DNA from: Paraphaeosphaeria minitans
Lineage: Eukaryota; Ascomycota; Dothideomycetes; Pleosporales; Didymosphaeriaceae
NCBI GenBank assembly: GCA_015832175.1
Contig: WJXW01000008.1
Span: 1,054,001 to 1,118,000 of the forward strand
Direction: 5' to 3'
DNA length: 64,000 nucleotides
In this document: piece by piece, positions 11,147 to 22,155 of the stretch
Numbering within the stretch: position 1 is the stretch's first letter
Layout: each line of letters starts with the position of its first letter
The notes under the pieces: generated by a model
What the model was told of the DNA's origin: nothing
Seen by the model: the letters and a program-made list of their open reading frames with translations, nothing else
The model's database searches: none
Position numbers and translations under genes: made by a program

Positions 11147-11935
11147 GATTGAAGGAGGAAAGTAGAATGAGTAGAATAGGATGAGAAGAATGGAAGGAGT
11201 AGGATAGAATGAGTAGAATAGGAGAAGCGGGAATCGAGCCCGCATCGCCCGGAGATTGAAGATATAAGCATGAGTGCCAAGCCGGCTGAATGAAAGCCCA
11301 CAATCAGCCAATCCTAAACGCGAATTGGCTTCGCGTGGAATCACCCGGTGCATGCAGCGCGTGCGTGGGTTTGTGACTTCGTCGCTTTGGCACATACCTG
11401 CCTGCCTGAACCTACGCCGCATATCCGCATGTATCTACGCTAGTCTACCATGGAAGTACCGGCTCTGTCATTATGCACGCTGAGGTACCCATGTCATACC
11501 AATCACGACTTCGTGATATCCCTACCATACTAGGCTAGCCACAACTTTATGACAATCTGCACTCGTTTGTCTTGTCGCTCCAGCACAGACAGCAGAAAGT
11601 TTCAAAACAGTACGTTGGCTTTTCGAGTGTCAGAGTTGGGAAGCAGCCTCGTTCATGTAGAGGCTGCAGCGCGCAAGTCCATTCTTGTTCTGCTAGGACT
11701 AGGAGACCAAAGACAAGCAAGTAACTTTGTTCGGATCCTGCATGACTTGGCCGCTGCTTTTATTTGTGCAGGCCTGCCAAACTTCAAATACCGTGTACTA
11801 ATGTAGTTAGGGATGCACTACCAAGCTCAGTCACATGTGGATGTTTATCAACGAGTATAAGAATCGGCAGCTCGAGTTGCGACCTGGAGCCATTCCCGAT
11901 AATCTTTACTTTGTCCCTTGCATATTAACCAAAAC

Positions 11936-12759
11936 ATGCCGTCATATACCCCCGATCAGATCGATGACGCCAATTTGGCATATCACTACACGGGCACCGA
12001 CTACGGGAATGCTGCAGGTGGAGTATACTATCGGCTCAAAACAGCGACGCAAGGCTTTCCGGCTGGTTTTTGGGCTTCACAACGGCATGCATACCACACC
12101 GTATGGACCAAGTTCAATTCTGATTTTGTCCAGATCCCAGGCTCCTGTGCCGATTGCTAGCAGCTCGCAACAAGTGTTCGGTGCAAGCTATCTTCAATCT
12201 TCGGCCTCCACGAACACAATTGTCAACTATCGTCAGAAACTTGTCTCTACCTTCCGCGTTGTCGCACATACTATAGGGCCTGTTATGCCTGGAGCTGCTG
12301 TCAGCCAAAACCATTGGACCATCTACTTACTTGTCCCTGGGGGTTCCGTCCAGCTCAACATGAAGACGAACATCAACGCAAGCATCTCTCGTGGAATTTT
12401 CGAAGTTCGTGAGCATGCTTATGAACAGTCGAACTCTGCAGTGAGGTATTTCGACCTTCCCGCTGCACAAGGCGTTCTTGTAGATTACGTGGAACGTGAA
12501 ATCCGAAGTCAACGTTGGGATCAGTACAACATGAATGAGAATGGAGTTGGATGCCGATGGTGGATGTAAGTATTTGAGAGCATTGTATATATGTATACTA
12601 ACCGTCTTCTCTAGCCTGACTGTCATGCGTGGACTTGGGCAAAAGAACTATGTCAACCCGAGCAAAGTGGAAAGCGAACTTGTGCCGGCCCTTGAATACA
12701 ATTACTCCAGAAATTTGACACCCATCAAGTTGGAAATGAAACAGGGAACATTCTGTTGA
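11936..12759 (+). CDS. DUF7770-like fungal protein
   Basis: The conserved core reads FRVVAHTIGPVMPGAAVSQN, HWTIYLLV, GSVQLNMKTN, YFDLPAAQGVLVDYVE and NENGVGCRWW, which I recognise as the fungal DUF7770 pattern (function unknown). A clear intron lies at 12566-12614: GTAAGT donor, TACTAACC branch, CTCTAG acceptor. Splicing joins GVGCRWW to ILTVMRGLGQKNYVNPSK in frame and ends at TGA 12757-12759. The N-terminus is uncertain. ATG 11936 opens MPSYTPDQIDDANLAYHY in another frame and would need a further intron (for example 12018-12174); ATG 11835 is directly in frame but gives an unusual leader. Confidence 0.65.
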
Positions 12760-12929
12760 GTGTTGTATATGAGCAAGAGCTCCTCCCGTCGTTGCCGATT
12801 CATGTGGCTGGGAAGGGAGGCAGCGTTGGTGGCGGGGTGATCTCGGAAGAAACAATGCTACTTGGCAATGACTCATCGTTGAAGCTTTCTCTAAAGTAAG
12901 CATTTATCATGATGGCCTTTGATGGGCAC

Positions 12930-13733
12930 CTACGAAAATCTATCGTTCACAACGGCTGGAATACCCAGATATTGCAAGATGCGCTTATCGCCATCATCGG
13001 GCTTCGGAGAGAGATTCAGAAGTTGGCTGAACCACGCTTGATCCGTGAATAGTAGCTCCCGAAAGATGTGAATTTCAAAGATGGCTGGAAAGAATCCAGC
13101 AAAAGCCCAGTCCATGAAACAAATAGAAGAGTCCGAGAGCACACATATATTCCGTCTAACGAGGTCCATATGACGCAGGGTGAGTTGCTGATGCTGCGCC
13201 AAGGATATACGCGGATAATTGACGATATCGAGCCTTTGATTCATCCAGTTCTCAATGCCCTCGATGGTCTTCAGGTCACGTCCGGTTCCGTAGTCTGACC
13301 ACAGGTAACCCTGTGCGGCACCGCCGCCAACTGGGCCAGGCCCTTGTCCTGGGGGGACGGGAATTGTAGCGAGGTGTCGAATTGCAGCCATCGTTCGGTC
13401 GGCAAGATGTGGGATCTCGGCTGCATCGAGCGTATGCAGATTCACTCCAAGCACATACTCCATGACGATGAAGCCCATCCTGAACCCAGTCAAAGTAGCT
13501 TCGAAATAGCGAAACACTTCTGGAACATACAAGATGGCTTTATCTGCATGACTACGCGCGTAGCTTTGGTTCGCAGCTTCTTGCCTCCTGACACCAATTC
13601 CAAATTTTACTACCAAGTTTTCTGAGATCTTGACCAGTCGGTTTCCGTGCGGAGCCCCAGCAAATGGCAAAGTTCTTCTGCACAACTCCACGATCTCGGA
13701 GTCGCTTGGTAAATGTAGGTGTTGAGAACTCAT
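12930..13733 (-). CDS. APH-type phosphotransferase / kinase-like protein
   Basis: A 267-residue frame from ATG 13733 (MSSQHLHLPSD) matches the fungal aminoglycoside-phosphotransferase-like superfamily. VKISENLVVKFG carries the likely ATP-binding lysine, and MGFIVMEYVLGVNL is the hinge. HMDLVRRNICV is the catalytic HxDxxxxN loop, and ICFMDWAFAGFFP is the metal-binding DW motif. Such fungal members phosphorylate unknown small molecules or are uncharacterised; aminoglycoside resistance should not be inferred. Single exon, convergent with the DUF7770-like gene (about 170 nt apart). Confidence 0.75.
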   Translation of the reverse strand: MSSQHLHLPSDSEIVELCRRTLPFAGAPHGNRLVKISENLVVKFGIGVRRQEAANQSYARSHADKAILYVPEVFRYFEATLTGFRMGFIVMEYVLGVNLHTLDAAEIPHLADRTMAAIRHLATIPVPPGQGPGPVGGGAAQGYLWSDYGTGRDLKTIEGIENWMNQRLDIVNYPRISLAQHQQLTLRHMDLVRRNICVLSDSSICFMDWAFAGFFPAIFEIHIFRELLFTDQAWFSQLLNLSPKPDDGDKRILQYLGIPAVVNDRFS

Positions 13734-13997
13734 GATCAAAGAGGAGTATGAAAGTGAGGAACCGCGGGAACTTTAACCTAGCGATCGAGAATATTATGGG
13801 CTGCAACAAGAAGCGGAGAGCTGAGCGGAAAGGCGAAGCGCTAAGTGAGACGAAGCTAAGACTAATGTGATTTGGATGGCGTACGCCAAGACTGCCGCAG
13901 CTTAGGTCTTCCTACCGATAAATCCTGTGCCTTAGACCAACATGTTCGCGTGGTAATTGTGACTTACTTGGCACTAAGAACCAATTGCGCATTCCAG

Positions 13998-14381
13998 CTA
14001 CACTAGAAGATGAACCCTATGCACCAAGTCGCTGGCAAAGTACAGTTTCCAGCGGGCGTCGGTGACCAAGAGGAGAGGGATCGTCATGACCACAGGATCC
14101 TGGATGAGCTGACGCAAGCGGTTGAAGTTGGCCATTGCCCAAAGGGACAGCTGCACTTCACAGTTTTCACTCCGACCACCAGGCGACTTTGTTTCGATGC
14201 TGAGAACGACCGGCTCATAGCAGAGGGGGGAGGCAATCGGTGAGCTGATGGTGCGCTGGAGCCTGGGTTGACTATGCGGCGCTATAGCGAGGGTGTCTTT
14301 GGCAGCAGCCTGCCACTTCTCTACTCCTCCTAGCACCCCTCCTCGCACCTCTTTACTCCTCTCACACACTCTCCACTCCAC
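13998..14381 (-). pseudogene. PD-(D/E)XK nuclease-like domain remnant
   Basis: The C-terminal part of this minus-strand frame reads YEPVVLSIETKSPGG, VQLSLWAMANFNRLRQLI, and IPLLLVTDARWKLYFASDL. This is the layout of the fungal PD-(D/E)XK nuclease-like proteins, in which the ExK of IETK is catalytic and the VQL.W segment follows. The upstream Asp-containing strand is missing and the frame stops soon after FASDL, before the usual C-terminal helices. About 120 recognisable residues are left of a roughly 300-400-residue protein, so I call it a remnant. Confidence 0.45.
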
Positions 14382-15650
14382 CTGACAGGTACCTTCAACG
14401 TCGACGACGAAGACCGCCCGACCGAGTCCTCGTCACTTCTACCGTCTCCGCCGCCGCCACTGAGCCCCCCAGAGGAAGCCCACGAGTGGGTTCCCCCCAC
14501 GTACACCCCGCTGAAGACGTCGGGAGACCTCGTCCTGCTGGGCTGGGCAGGTCTGGGGACGGCAACACTTAGTTCTGGGTAAGCCTGGGCATGCCCGGTG
14601 GCTAGATTCTGGGTGAAGGGCGACAACGGGCAGGCGTATATCTTCGTGACCAAGCTCGCTCGCCACGGCAACACCTCGCAGTGGCAACTCTCGCAGGTGA
14701 CTGACTTCAGCGCCATCACCGGTTGGGACGAGCCTCTCGTCCAGATGGCGACCTTGGAGGAGCGATACAAGAGCGTGTGCAACGCCCTCGTGTTTAACGC
14801 GAAGGTCTTCTTAGCTAGCTGAATCAACCCCATCTCCCCCTCCCCACCCCACCTCTCCCCTTGTTGTGCGCTTGCTTTTGTGTAATAGCATCGTGTTGAT
14901 AGTAGCGCGATCTACCCCGCAACTTCTCCTTTTCAGGTTCCTGCCTTACAGACGCCTCTGAACTAACTTCTCAGATCATTTCTTAAGCCGAGCGCGGTTC
15001 CCTCAGATTGTTAAGCCCAACAGCGTGCCTGTGAACAGGCGCCTCAAGACGCGCAATACCGTCGACCTGCGCACCAAACTAGACGCGAAGGGGATGGATA
15101 CGCCGGTCCAGGGCACTGTGTACGAGATAGCAGGGGGCTGAGCACTGCGATGGAAAGCAAGCGGTCGTCTCTGCACTACATGGAATTCTTGGGCAGATCC
15201 AACCGCCGCAACCCACCCGGAATCCCACTTCCCTATTTCCCGGACGTGGACGATGTTAAAAAGCCGTAAGCGCCTATTGGACTATGACAATACAGTCGGC
15301 GATAAAAAAATCCGCGTGGGGCGACAAAGGTGACAGCGGCCGTCGTCACGGTGCTGTACATCGTGCATGTGGACTCTGAGCGTGACTAATCGTATCATTA
15401 TCAACATGATCGTTCGCAACATTTGTTCTCCCCTCAACACCATCACGAGTCCTGCTAATGAGGTTAGGCCTTATGACACTATACTGTTCAGGATGGTTTA
15501 GAGACGATGTAAGTAAACCAAATCTATGCATTGAGACTGAAAGTGCCACCACTCTGCTAGTCTAGAAAGCTCAGATCGCTGCTCGACCTCGCCTGACAGC
15601 CCCACGCACAGACTTTCCGGGCTTGTCATCGTCTGAAAAATCATCAGCAT
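14382..15650. other. coding-like but unassigned stretch
   Basis: Plus-strand frames at about 14389-14580 (Ser/Pro-rich, acidic) and 14598-14822 (ARFWVKGDNGQAYIFVTKLA, then GWDEPLVQMATLEERYKSVC) look protein-like but do not join cleanly. A short open piece at about 14990-15140 reads NSVPVNRRLKTRNTVDLRTK before a stop. This may be a decayed or multi-exon gene. I recognise no family. Confidence 0.25.
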
Positions 15651-15675
15651 CCCTGTCTTCTTCGCAACACAGTTC

Positions 15676-17294
15676 CTACTGACTAAGCCTTCTTGGAGGA
15701 CCTGGCACAGTAGGATTAGCCTCGTGGAACTCATGGAGCTTCTGTGGGCTATTTTCAAAGTTAGATGCGTTGTACCATTTCGGATCAACGTCATTTCCAA
15801 CCCATTGGGCCTGATACTGCAAATTCCCTCCAAAGAGACGGCTGGCTAGAATCCGCTCTACCTCGTATTCGGTATCGTCACTCGCACTCTCGGCGCCAGT
15901 GTCTTCACTACACTGCACCTCATCATACGCGCATGGCTGTACTTTCGAAGTAGGTTGCGGAGGACGGTGGAAAAGGTATCGAGGTCGCTGGTTTGGAGCT
16001 TGCGTGGCCTTTGCAGGTCTCTGCTTCGATCTTTTGCTCGATGTGCGACTGTGCCGCTTGCGGCCTACAGTACTGACCGAAGTATCGCGTTTTCTTTTTT
16101 GAATCAGCCGCTGGCTGCTCATCCTCCGATCCTGACTGCCATAACCATTGTCATATTTGTGACAGTGGTTATCCTCTCCATTGCTTGCGCCTCTGAGCGG
16201 TGAATATTCGCCTTGCTACCGTTAGGCACGGCAAACGCATTTGCGGATCGTGGGCGCTTACCTTGATCACTCGCTGGCTCAGATCTCTGCGACCGCCGTG
16301 GTTCGACTATCGAATCCTGGATGGCATGAGTACTAGCCTTTTGGAGTGACTGGTCGCTAGAGGAGATGCCGGTATCCGCCATGAACAGCGGATCGCCATG
16401 AGGCACAGTATTTCCCGCCTGGATATTGCCACTTGAAGTCGAGAGTGTCGGGCTTTCGGTGGCTGCAGGCCGTGCGGAATAGCGAGCATCTTGCAGAACG
16501 CTGCTGCTCCTTGATCTTGACGAGGGGCATTTGCGCTCCCCTTCACCTTCGTCATCATCACTACTCTCGTCGCCTATAACATTGTCCATGTTAGTTCCGT
16601 TACATCTCCGCGTTATACTAGAGCCATGCTTACCTAGATGTGTCAAGTCAATGACTTCACTTTTATTCAACATTGGTCCAAGATCGCCCGTCGTATTCTA
16701 TGCGCTCGGATCTGCCCTTTGCGAGGGGCACTCGCCCTCGTCACCGCCGTCGGACATCGGATGCACCTGATGATCGTCGATGCTGGATGTGATGTCTGTG
16801 CAATGTTAGACACAGCACAGATAAGTACACCGATTCGAGCGGTCACTTGCCTTGGCTACTACGCTCAGCAGTATAATCTTCATTTGGGCTCTTAAGCGTC
16901 CCAAATGGAACTTCCCCAGCATATCCGTTCTGCTCGTAGCTGACGCTTCTCTCTCGGTGAGGGAGGGGCCAATCATCATCGCGATCGGCGACACCACTCC
17001 GGTTATCATCATCAGATGCACCATCTATGCGCGAGTTGGTTATCGGGTGAGATCGATTCCACCGAATGCCAAAATCGTTGCTTTGTATTCCACTGCCGCT
17101 GATCTTGTAGTCGGCTTCGTTGTCCGCTACATCTCTATTAGCTGTCATAGAGTCCCAGAGAAAATACCAACATTACGTCGGCTATAGGGATGCTTACCTG
17201 AGCACGTCAAATCGACGACTTCAACACTATGCGCCGCGTGTACAAGTTCCTCTCTACCCCCCCTTGCACTATTCAAGTGGTCGTGGAAACGCAT
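15676..17294 (-). CDS. chromodomain protein with two SUMO-interacting motifs
   Basis: Five exons assembled in frame, about 465 residues: 17294-17198, 17141-16851, 16795-16634, 16573-16262, 16211-15676. All four introns are phase 1 and 50-60 nt; the second is GC-AG (CAAG|GCAAGT). Exons 1 and 3 end in SVEVVDLTCS and KSEVIDLTHL, canonical SUMO-interacting motifs, and each is followed across the intron by an acidic segment (SDDD after the first, GDESSDDDEGEGE after the second). The last exon has a basic stretch (QKRKRDTS, KRSKQR) and a chromodomain at the C-terminus (YEVERILASRLFGG, QYQAQWVGND, WYNASNFENSPQKLHEFH). A nuclear, chromatin-bound SUMO reader is inferred. Oddity: exon 3 has an in-frame TAG at 16698-16700, unless a 69-nt in-frame intron (16766-16698) removes it. 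Confidence 0.65.
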
Positions 17295-17573
17295 CCATTT
17301 TGGGAGGGCACCTGCCGCCGCTTTTGGCGGCGTTTCCACCTCGCTTCGCCCCCAAAGGCTCGCTGCTTTAGAGACAACCCCGGTTGCCAAGACGGTGCCT
17401 GGACTGGGGGGTTGCTGGCGCGCAGCGCGTTGAGGACCACGCCTCACCAGTCTCACTTCCCCTCATCACCCGTGCTCGCGGGCAAGCGCCGCCGCGAGCG
17501 ACGCCGCTGGACTAGACCACCAGACACGATGACCCTCCACTTTCTGCTCCGCAGGCATCTCTTCGACCAACCC

Positions 17574-17580
17574 TATAAAT
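17574..17580 (+). promoter_or_regulatory. TATA box upstream of the DUF3435 gene
   Basis: TATAAAT lies 110 nt upstream of the ATG at 17690, between the divergent chromodomain gene and the recombinase gene. Confidence 0.45.
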
Positions 17581-17689
17581 CGCCCTCCTGCCAGTTCTTT
17601 GCCCCCTCTGCATTCAACTACTCCAACGCATATCTCCAATTTCCAGCCGCCTTCCTCGACCTCGCCAATCTGCTTGCAACGCAACGACG

Positions 17690-20286
17690 ATGGCTCGACG
17701 CGGCCGCAGACCTGGCACCTCCCGCGCGGTGACCGCAACAGTCCCCACCGTCGCTACCCACAGAACGAAGAGACGATGCCGCAACATCCCTCCCACCTCG
17801 AGCGCCGTACCGATCCGGGAGAGCCCGACACCCCCCGCAACACCGTCGTTCGGCTATGGGCCCAGCTCCGTCTGCGACGAAGATCTTGAATCAGTCGCAA
17901 CCTTGAGTTCGGACACGGATGCTGGATCAGCAGCCGATGCGGAAACCGAAAGGTCCAGAGATAGCGGCATCGACTTGCATAGAGAGTGGGAAGGGGAGCG
18001 GGATACACCACCAGCTTCTGAGGCAGATGCGATACTGAAGAGAATAGCTTACCATCAGAAGCGAGGTCCGGCGAAACCGAGGCACTCTAAGAAAACGAAA
18101 GAATTGTGGAAGACGGAAAGCAAATTCTGGAAAAGGCAAGCATCGCAGAGGTTGTTAACACGACTTAGGCTGACATTGTCCAGTTACTGGCTCATGGTCC
18201 AGGAAGAGACGGGGCTGTCTCCGAAGGACCAGCTACGCAGATGCGACACAGCAGTATTCAAGACGTATCTAGAATGGCGAACGGAGCATTCCCGGATCAA
18301 GAAGGAGAGTGCGATCGATGCTTATTGGAAGCGAATCAGTATGTATTACCACCACGTTGTGGGCCATGCGATGGCAAACAAGGTCCTCAAGGACGTCCGC
18401 AGAGTTCGTCAGCCCTTACCATCCTCCAATCAGTATTTGATACCTGACCCGACGCAGTGGATACCAGAGCTCGAACTGGACAGGTCGAAGAAGGAAAAGC
18501 TGGCCATGTATGTTCAGGACCTCTTCGCCATCCTGCATGCGCTGTGGGTAGACGATAAAAAGCCGCTGCACGGCTTTATTCGTGTGCAGATCTCGGCCCT
18601 CCTCCTCTTGAGCGCAGCTACCGCTACACGACCCGGAGCGCTTGTCGAGAGCGCAAGCAACAAAGGAAGCAACAAAGCGCTCTGCTTTAGAGATGTGTCA
18701 CTCATGAAAGTTCCCAGCCTCACGGATCCCAAACGAAGCGTTCTCGTGGCGAACGTGAACCTGGTGCACGTCAAGAACAAAGAGAGGGACGGAACGTCGT
18801 ACGTCATACCTTGAAGATCGTCGTGCCTTGCTGACTTGTTCCCTGTTATTCAGAAAGAAGTTTTCATTCCACCTTGAGGAATTGCCTGCATACTGCATAG
18901 TATCGCATCTGCTGGCCATCAGCTTCAGGCAGGATGCATTCTACGATGGGTTTTCCACCATCCAACAAATCTTCGATCTCAAGATACCAACAGAACGCGA
19001 GGTCCTCCGCATCAGATGGAAGGAGGACTTGCTGGACAAGCCTTTCTTCTGCAACGTCCAAAGCACAGTCGAGGGTGGTCGTGCCCTTCTGCCGATAGCG
19101 TTCCCCTACTGGTAGTATCGGGACATTTTCGTTCGATTAGGGCGCGTTGCTGGATTCGAAGCAAACGTTGAGCTTTATCAGCTTCGGCGAGCTTCTGGCG
19201 ATAAGATCAATGGTAGGTGACCCTTATGAACGGCCTCCCTCGTTGTACCCAAGCTGATAGCTGCTGCCAGAGGCTCTTCCTACCACGAACCGAAACCAGA
19301 CCATGGGTCATAGCAGCGAGACCTATGAAAGATACTATACGCCTACGCATATCGCACGCGACTTCCAGTCAATCTATTTCGGTACACCTTCTCAAGAGGA
19401 CCTGATTCGGTCTGTTGCAAGGATGGGCTTATCACGAGATCGACGTGCGCCAGTCGAACTGGACGACCAGCAACAAGAGGAAGTGCGCAACCACCCGCTG
19501 CTGGTAGGACTTCGGAAGGAAAGAGATAATTACAAAAACGAGTTATATAGGCAAGGCTTTCGGCCACTCGTTCAAGGTCAAGGAACGTCGCTTTACACAG
19601 ACTACGAGTCGACCATCCGTAAGATCGGCAGCACCACGGAGAAGTTACGCAGAGAGCGACTCAAAGAGGCTATCCAAACCTTCCACAACTCGATCGATGC
19701 TATTGAGATAGAGAAGCAGCTTAGTGGGAAGCCTGCGACCGAGATCCTCACTCTGCCGACTCCAGAATTCGAGCTTCGAGAACGTGCTACCGTAGCCAAC
19801 ATGCTCTCCAAGCCTTTCAAGGACGATCGAGCTCGCGTCCAACACATTCACACTCTGGCTCGACTATGCCGCCTCCAGGAAACCCCTCGCCCCAAGGCTC
19901 GCAAACGAAAGGTGGATTGTGTAGAGGACTCGATGCCCTCGTCGAAAGCAGATGACCCTCGAGCTAAGCCCACAGAGCTGGACATCAGACTTGAGAGGTG
20001 TGAGACCACCGCATGGAAAGGCGGAGACGCCGATACTCTTCCGCATCTATACCCAGTGATCGCCCCACATCCCGTATGTCTTCTCTGCATAGGCCAAGGC
20101 TCGTACGAATGGCGCATGCGCCCTATTCCGCGAAAAGACGTCCTTAAGAAGCATATCAAGGTACATTTCAAGGACCCTCAGTATCAGGATGAGTTTGAGT
20201 GTCGTCATCCTGCCTGTTCCGAGAAGTTACGTGGGATGGAACATTTCATGAGGCACGCACTGGATGTACACAGAGTGTGCCATTAA
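17690..20286 (+). CDS. DUF3435 tyrosine recombinase, Starship-captain-like, with one in-frame TAG
   Basis: Three exons in frame: 17690-18798, 18854-19212, 19271-20286, about 827 codons. The introns are 55 nt (GTACGT...ATTCAG) and 58 nt (GTAGGT...GCCAG). Residues 1-150 are Ser/Arg-rich and variable. The recombinase core follows: ATRPGALVE near residue 314 holds the first catalytic arginine, YQLRRASGDKI the second arginine region, and MGHSSETYERYY the histidine and candidate nucleophile tyrosines. The trailing LSRDRRAPVELDDQQ is typical of DUF3435. The C-terminus has C2H2-like pairs (CLLC...HIKVH; CRHPAC...HFMRHALDVH). DUF3435 proteins are the recombinases (captains) that mobilise Starship elements. 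A single TAG at 19113-19115 (PYW*YRD, codon 457) interrupts the core while the frame is otherwise open, so this copy is probably recently inactivated. Confidence 0.8.
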
Positions 20287-21128
20287 AGTAGCGGTAATTG
20301 TTGTACGAGAACAATAGTAGCTTGCATTTGCCACAGTGTGGCACGTGTTCGCACCCGATTTGCTGCTATCTCTTGTATTCGCTTGGACTATTCATTCACC
20401 TCATCGGTCACAAGTACACTCTACCTAATGACGAGTTGATGTGTGTACAACCCCGGAAATTCTTGCAGAAATCCCTAAGGGTTAAACACCATATGCAGAG
20501 CCTTACATCAAGGACCTACTGAAATCGACCCGGTGAGTAGCGCCCTGGCCCCTAATTTGCAGCGCATCTTTGACCTTTCTGAAAGCGGGATCGACGGCTG
20601 AGGACCTACCGGTGACGTCCAACGGATCTCTTCTCGTTGCGGAGCACTGCAACACCAAACAAGCGAAACAACAGAAAGATTCCAGGCCGACTCAGCTTCT
20701 AATAATCTCAAGTGCTGTGTTGATGAGGGCCGGTTTGCAGAGTTGTCCCAAACAGTTGGTTAACAACACGTTGGATGGTTAGGAGAGAGACGCGAGATAA
20801 GCTTCGAGCTGCCGGAATACCTGTGTACGAGTCTCGGGGAGCGAATGCGCACAACACGGTCCGCTGGGGTGCAGCACAATGGCTATAGTAGGGTTCGGTT
20901 TCGCAAGGCCTTGTGACGAGTGCGAGCTTCGTTTTCTAAGGCAACTGCGTAGCGATGCGCAGAACAATTTTGTGTAGCTAACAGCTTTTTGACGAGGGAG
21001 ATGGATACGGTATAGTGGGACCAGCGCGACCATTCTTCCATGCTAGGCTGACCGCACTAGTCCCGATTGGTCTGGCGCCAGAAATTGGCGTAAACCAGAA
21101 GTTGGCGTAAACTGGGGGTTGATGTAAC
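20287..21128. other. gene-free stretch downstream of the recombinase
   Basis: No supported gene or RNA; only short frames of random composition. Confidence 0.6.
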
Positions 21129-21178
21129 CTACGAGTTGATGTAAACTACGAGTTGATGTAAACTACGAGTTGATGGCA
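21129..21178. repeat. 17-bp tandem repeat (TACGAGTTGATGTAAAC)n
   Basis: About three units, with diverged relatives (TTGGCGTAAACTGGGGG) just upstream from 21080. Confidence 0.85.
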
Positions 21179-21269
21179 GTTGAAAACTGGGAGTTGCAAT
21201 TCTGCGTAGCGCCGCAACATCACGATCTGGACCCATTGTCACCAATACAGGACATTTCTCCTAAAAGCT

Positions 21270-21660
21270 TGCAGTATCGTAAAATTATCTGATATGCGAC
21301 ATGCTCCTCAATAGATCTTTGTCATGGCCTGGGTTGCTGGTCGCAGTGATCGCACAATGCGCAACAGCCGATAACCAAGACAAAGGCGCCGGCAGCAGTG
21401 CTGGGCGGTGATGGCGCATCACTCTACCTATGCTCGCCGCACTCTGCGACCGACTGATCGAGAAGCCGAGCATGTATTTTCTCGAGGTCTGATTTTTGGG
21501 CTACCTGCCTCGAAAGCGTCGCGGTTCTACTGCTAATTTTAGTTTCCGGGCCTGGTTCCGGGCGGGCGCTCAGGCCAAGAACAGCCGGGCGTAACAGCTG
21601 GAAGCTTCTACACAACACACCAGCGACACTTCTCGTGCTAACCTCGCAGCTTCTCCATAA
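21270..21660. repeat. dispersed repeat family R1, copy A
   Basis: Shares blocks with 28785-29123 and 30248-30360. Landmarks are AAGACAAAGGCGCCGGCA, GTGCTGGGCGG, CCTATGCTCGC, GATCGAGAAGC, TTTTGGGCTACCTG, TTTTAGTTTCCGGGCCTGGT. No protein recognised; probably a decayed transposable element. Confidence 0.75.
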
Positions 21661-21789
21661 CATAGATAATTACAACGTCCGTAATGTATGATTCTGATGG
21701 CAATCAGACACACTGGCAATCGCTGACTCGTCCTAGCAAAAGATCGTAGTTAGGCACTCACCGGTCTAATGGCTTTCACGCCCTTCAGA

Positions 21790-22127
21790 TACGGGATTTT
21801 GATGGTACAATTCAGTACCAAACGATCTCCTGTTTGAGTGGATATTCCTCTCTGAGCCTCGAAGAGCTGAGACTGGAAGACTACAAACACGGAAGAAGGG
21901 GATATTCGAGGGCGACACTAAAATCAGGCGTAGTATTCGAAAACATGAACAAGGAAGGGCATTTGACGTTAGACTTGTACGTCTTCATTCATCAAATTCC
22001 GCAGATCACTAAACATAGAAGACTTCGAGGCCCTGGAATTGAGATCTGTGTTGGCATACCAAACTCCTCGAGTGCGAGCGCTGGTACTCACGATGTATGG
22101 TGCCTTCCAAAGAGATTAATAAGTTAA
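21790..22127 (+). pseudogene. Nup98/SONB GLEBS-like motif exon
   Basis: Following a CCCTTCAG acceptor-like site, the frame reads DGTIQYQTISCLSGYSS and LSLEELRLEDYKHGRRG. This closely fits the GLEBS segment of Nup98-family nucleoporins, which binds the WD40 protein Gle2/Rae1 (core SLEELRLEDY...GR). No FG repeats or autoproteolytic domain lie around it and no ATG is found in frame upstream. The frame degrades into non-descript sequence after about 50 residues. It is probably a fragment of a Nup98-like gene, or an exon of a short GLEBS-bearing protein upstream of the BTB exon. Confidence 0.5.
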
Positions 22128-22155
22128 GTTATCACACTTCTCTCCTTTTTTAAAG

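Noticed and set aside
11221..11300. Minus-strand GCGGGCTCGATTCCCGC resembles a tRNA T-arm (perfect 5-bp stem)
   Set aside because: No matching 5' acceptor strand, D-arm or anticodon stem could be folded around it; the T-loop starts with C instead of T. At most a tRNA-derived scrap.
10682..11422. N-terminal extension of the unknown gene to 11422
   Set aside because: The extension crosses pentanucleotide-rich DNA and gives FYSFYP-type low-complexity sequence; the ATG at 11146 fits better.
14330..14833. 167-codon minus-strand frame
   Set aside because: It mirrors a Ser/Pro-rich plus-strand stretch and has Gly/Ser/Arg-rich, non-conserved composition; not convincing as a gene.
15676..20286. CRISPR array or bacterial-type defence island near the recombinase
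   Set aside because: No spaced direct repeats; genes have spliceosomal introns and fungal families, so the context is eukaryotic.
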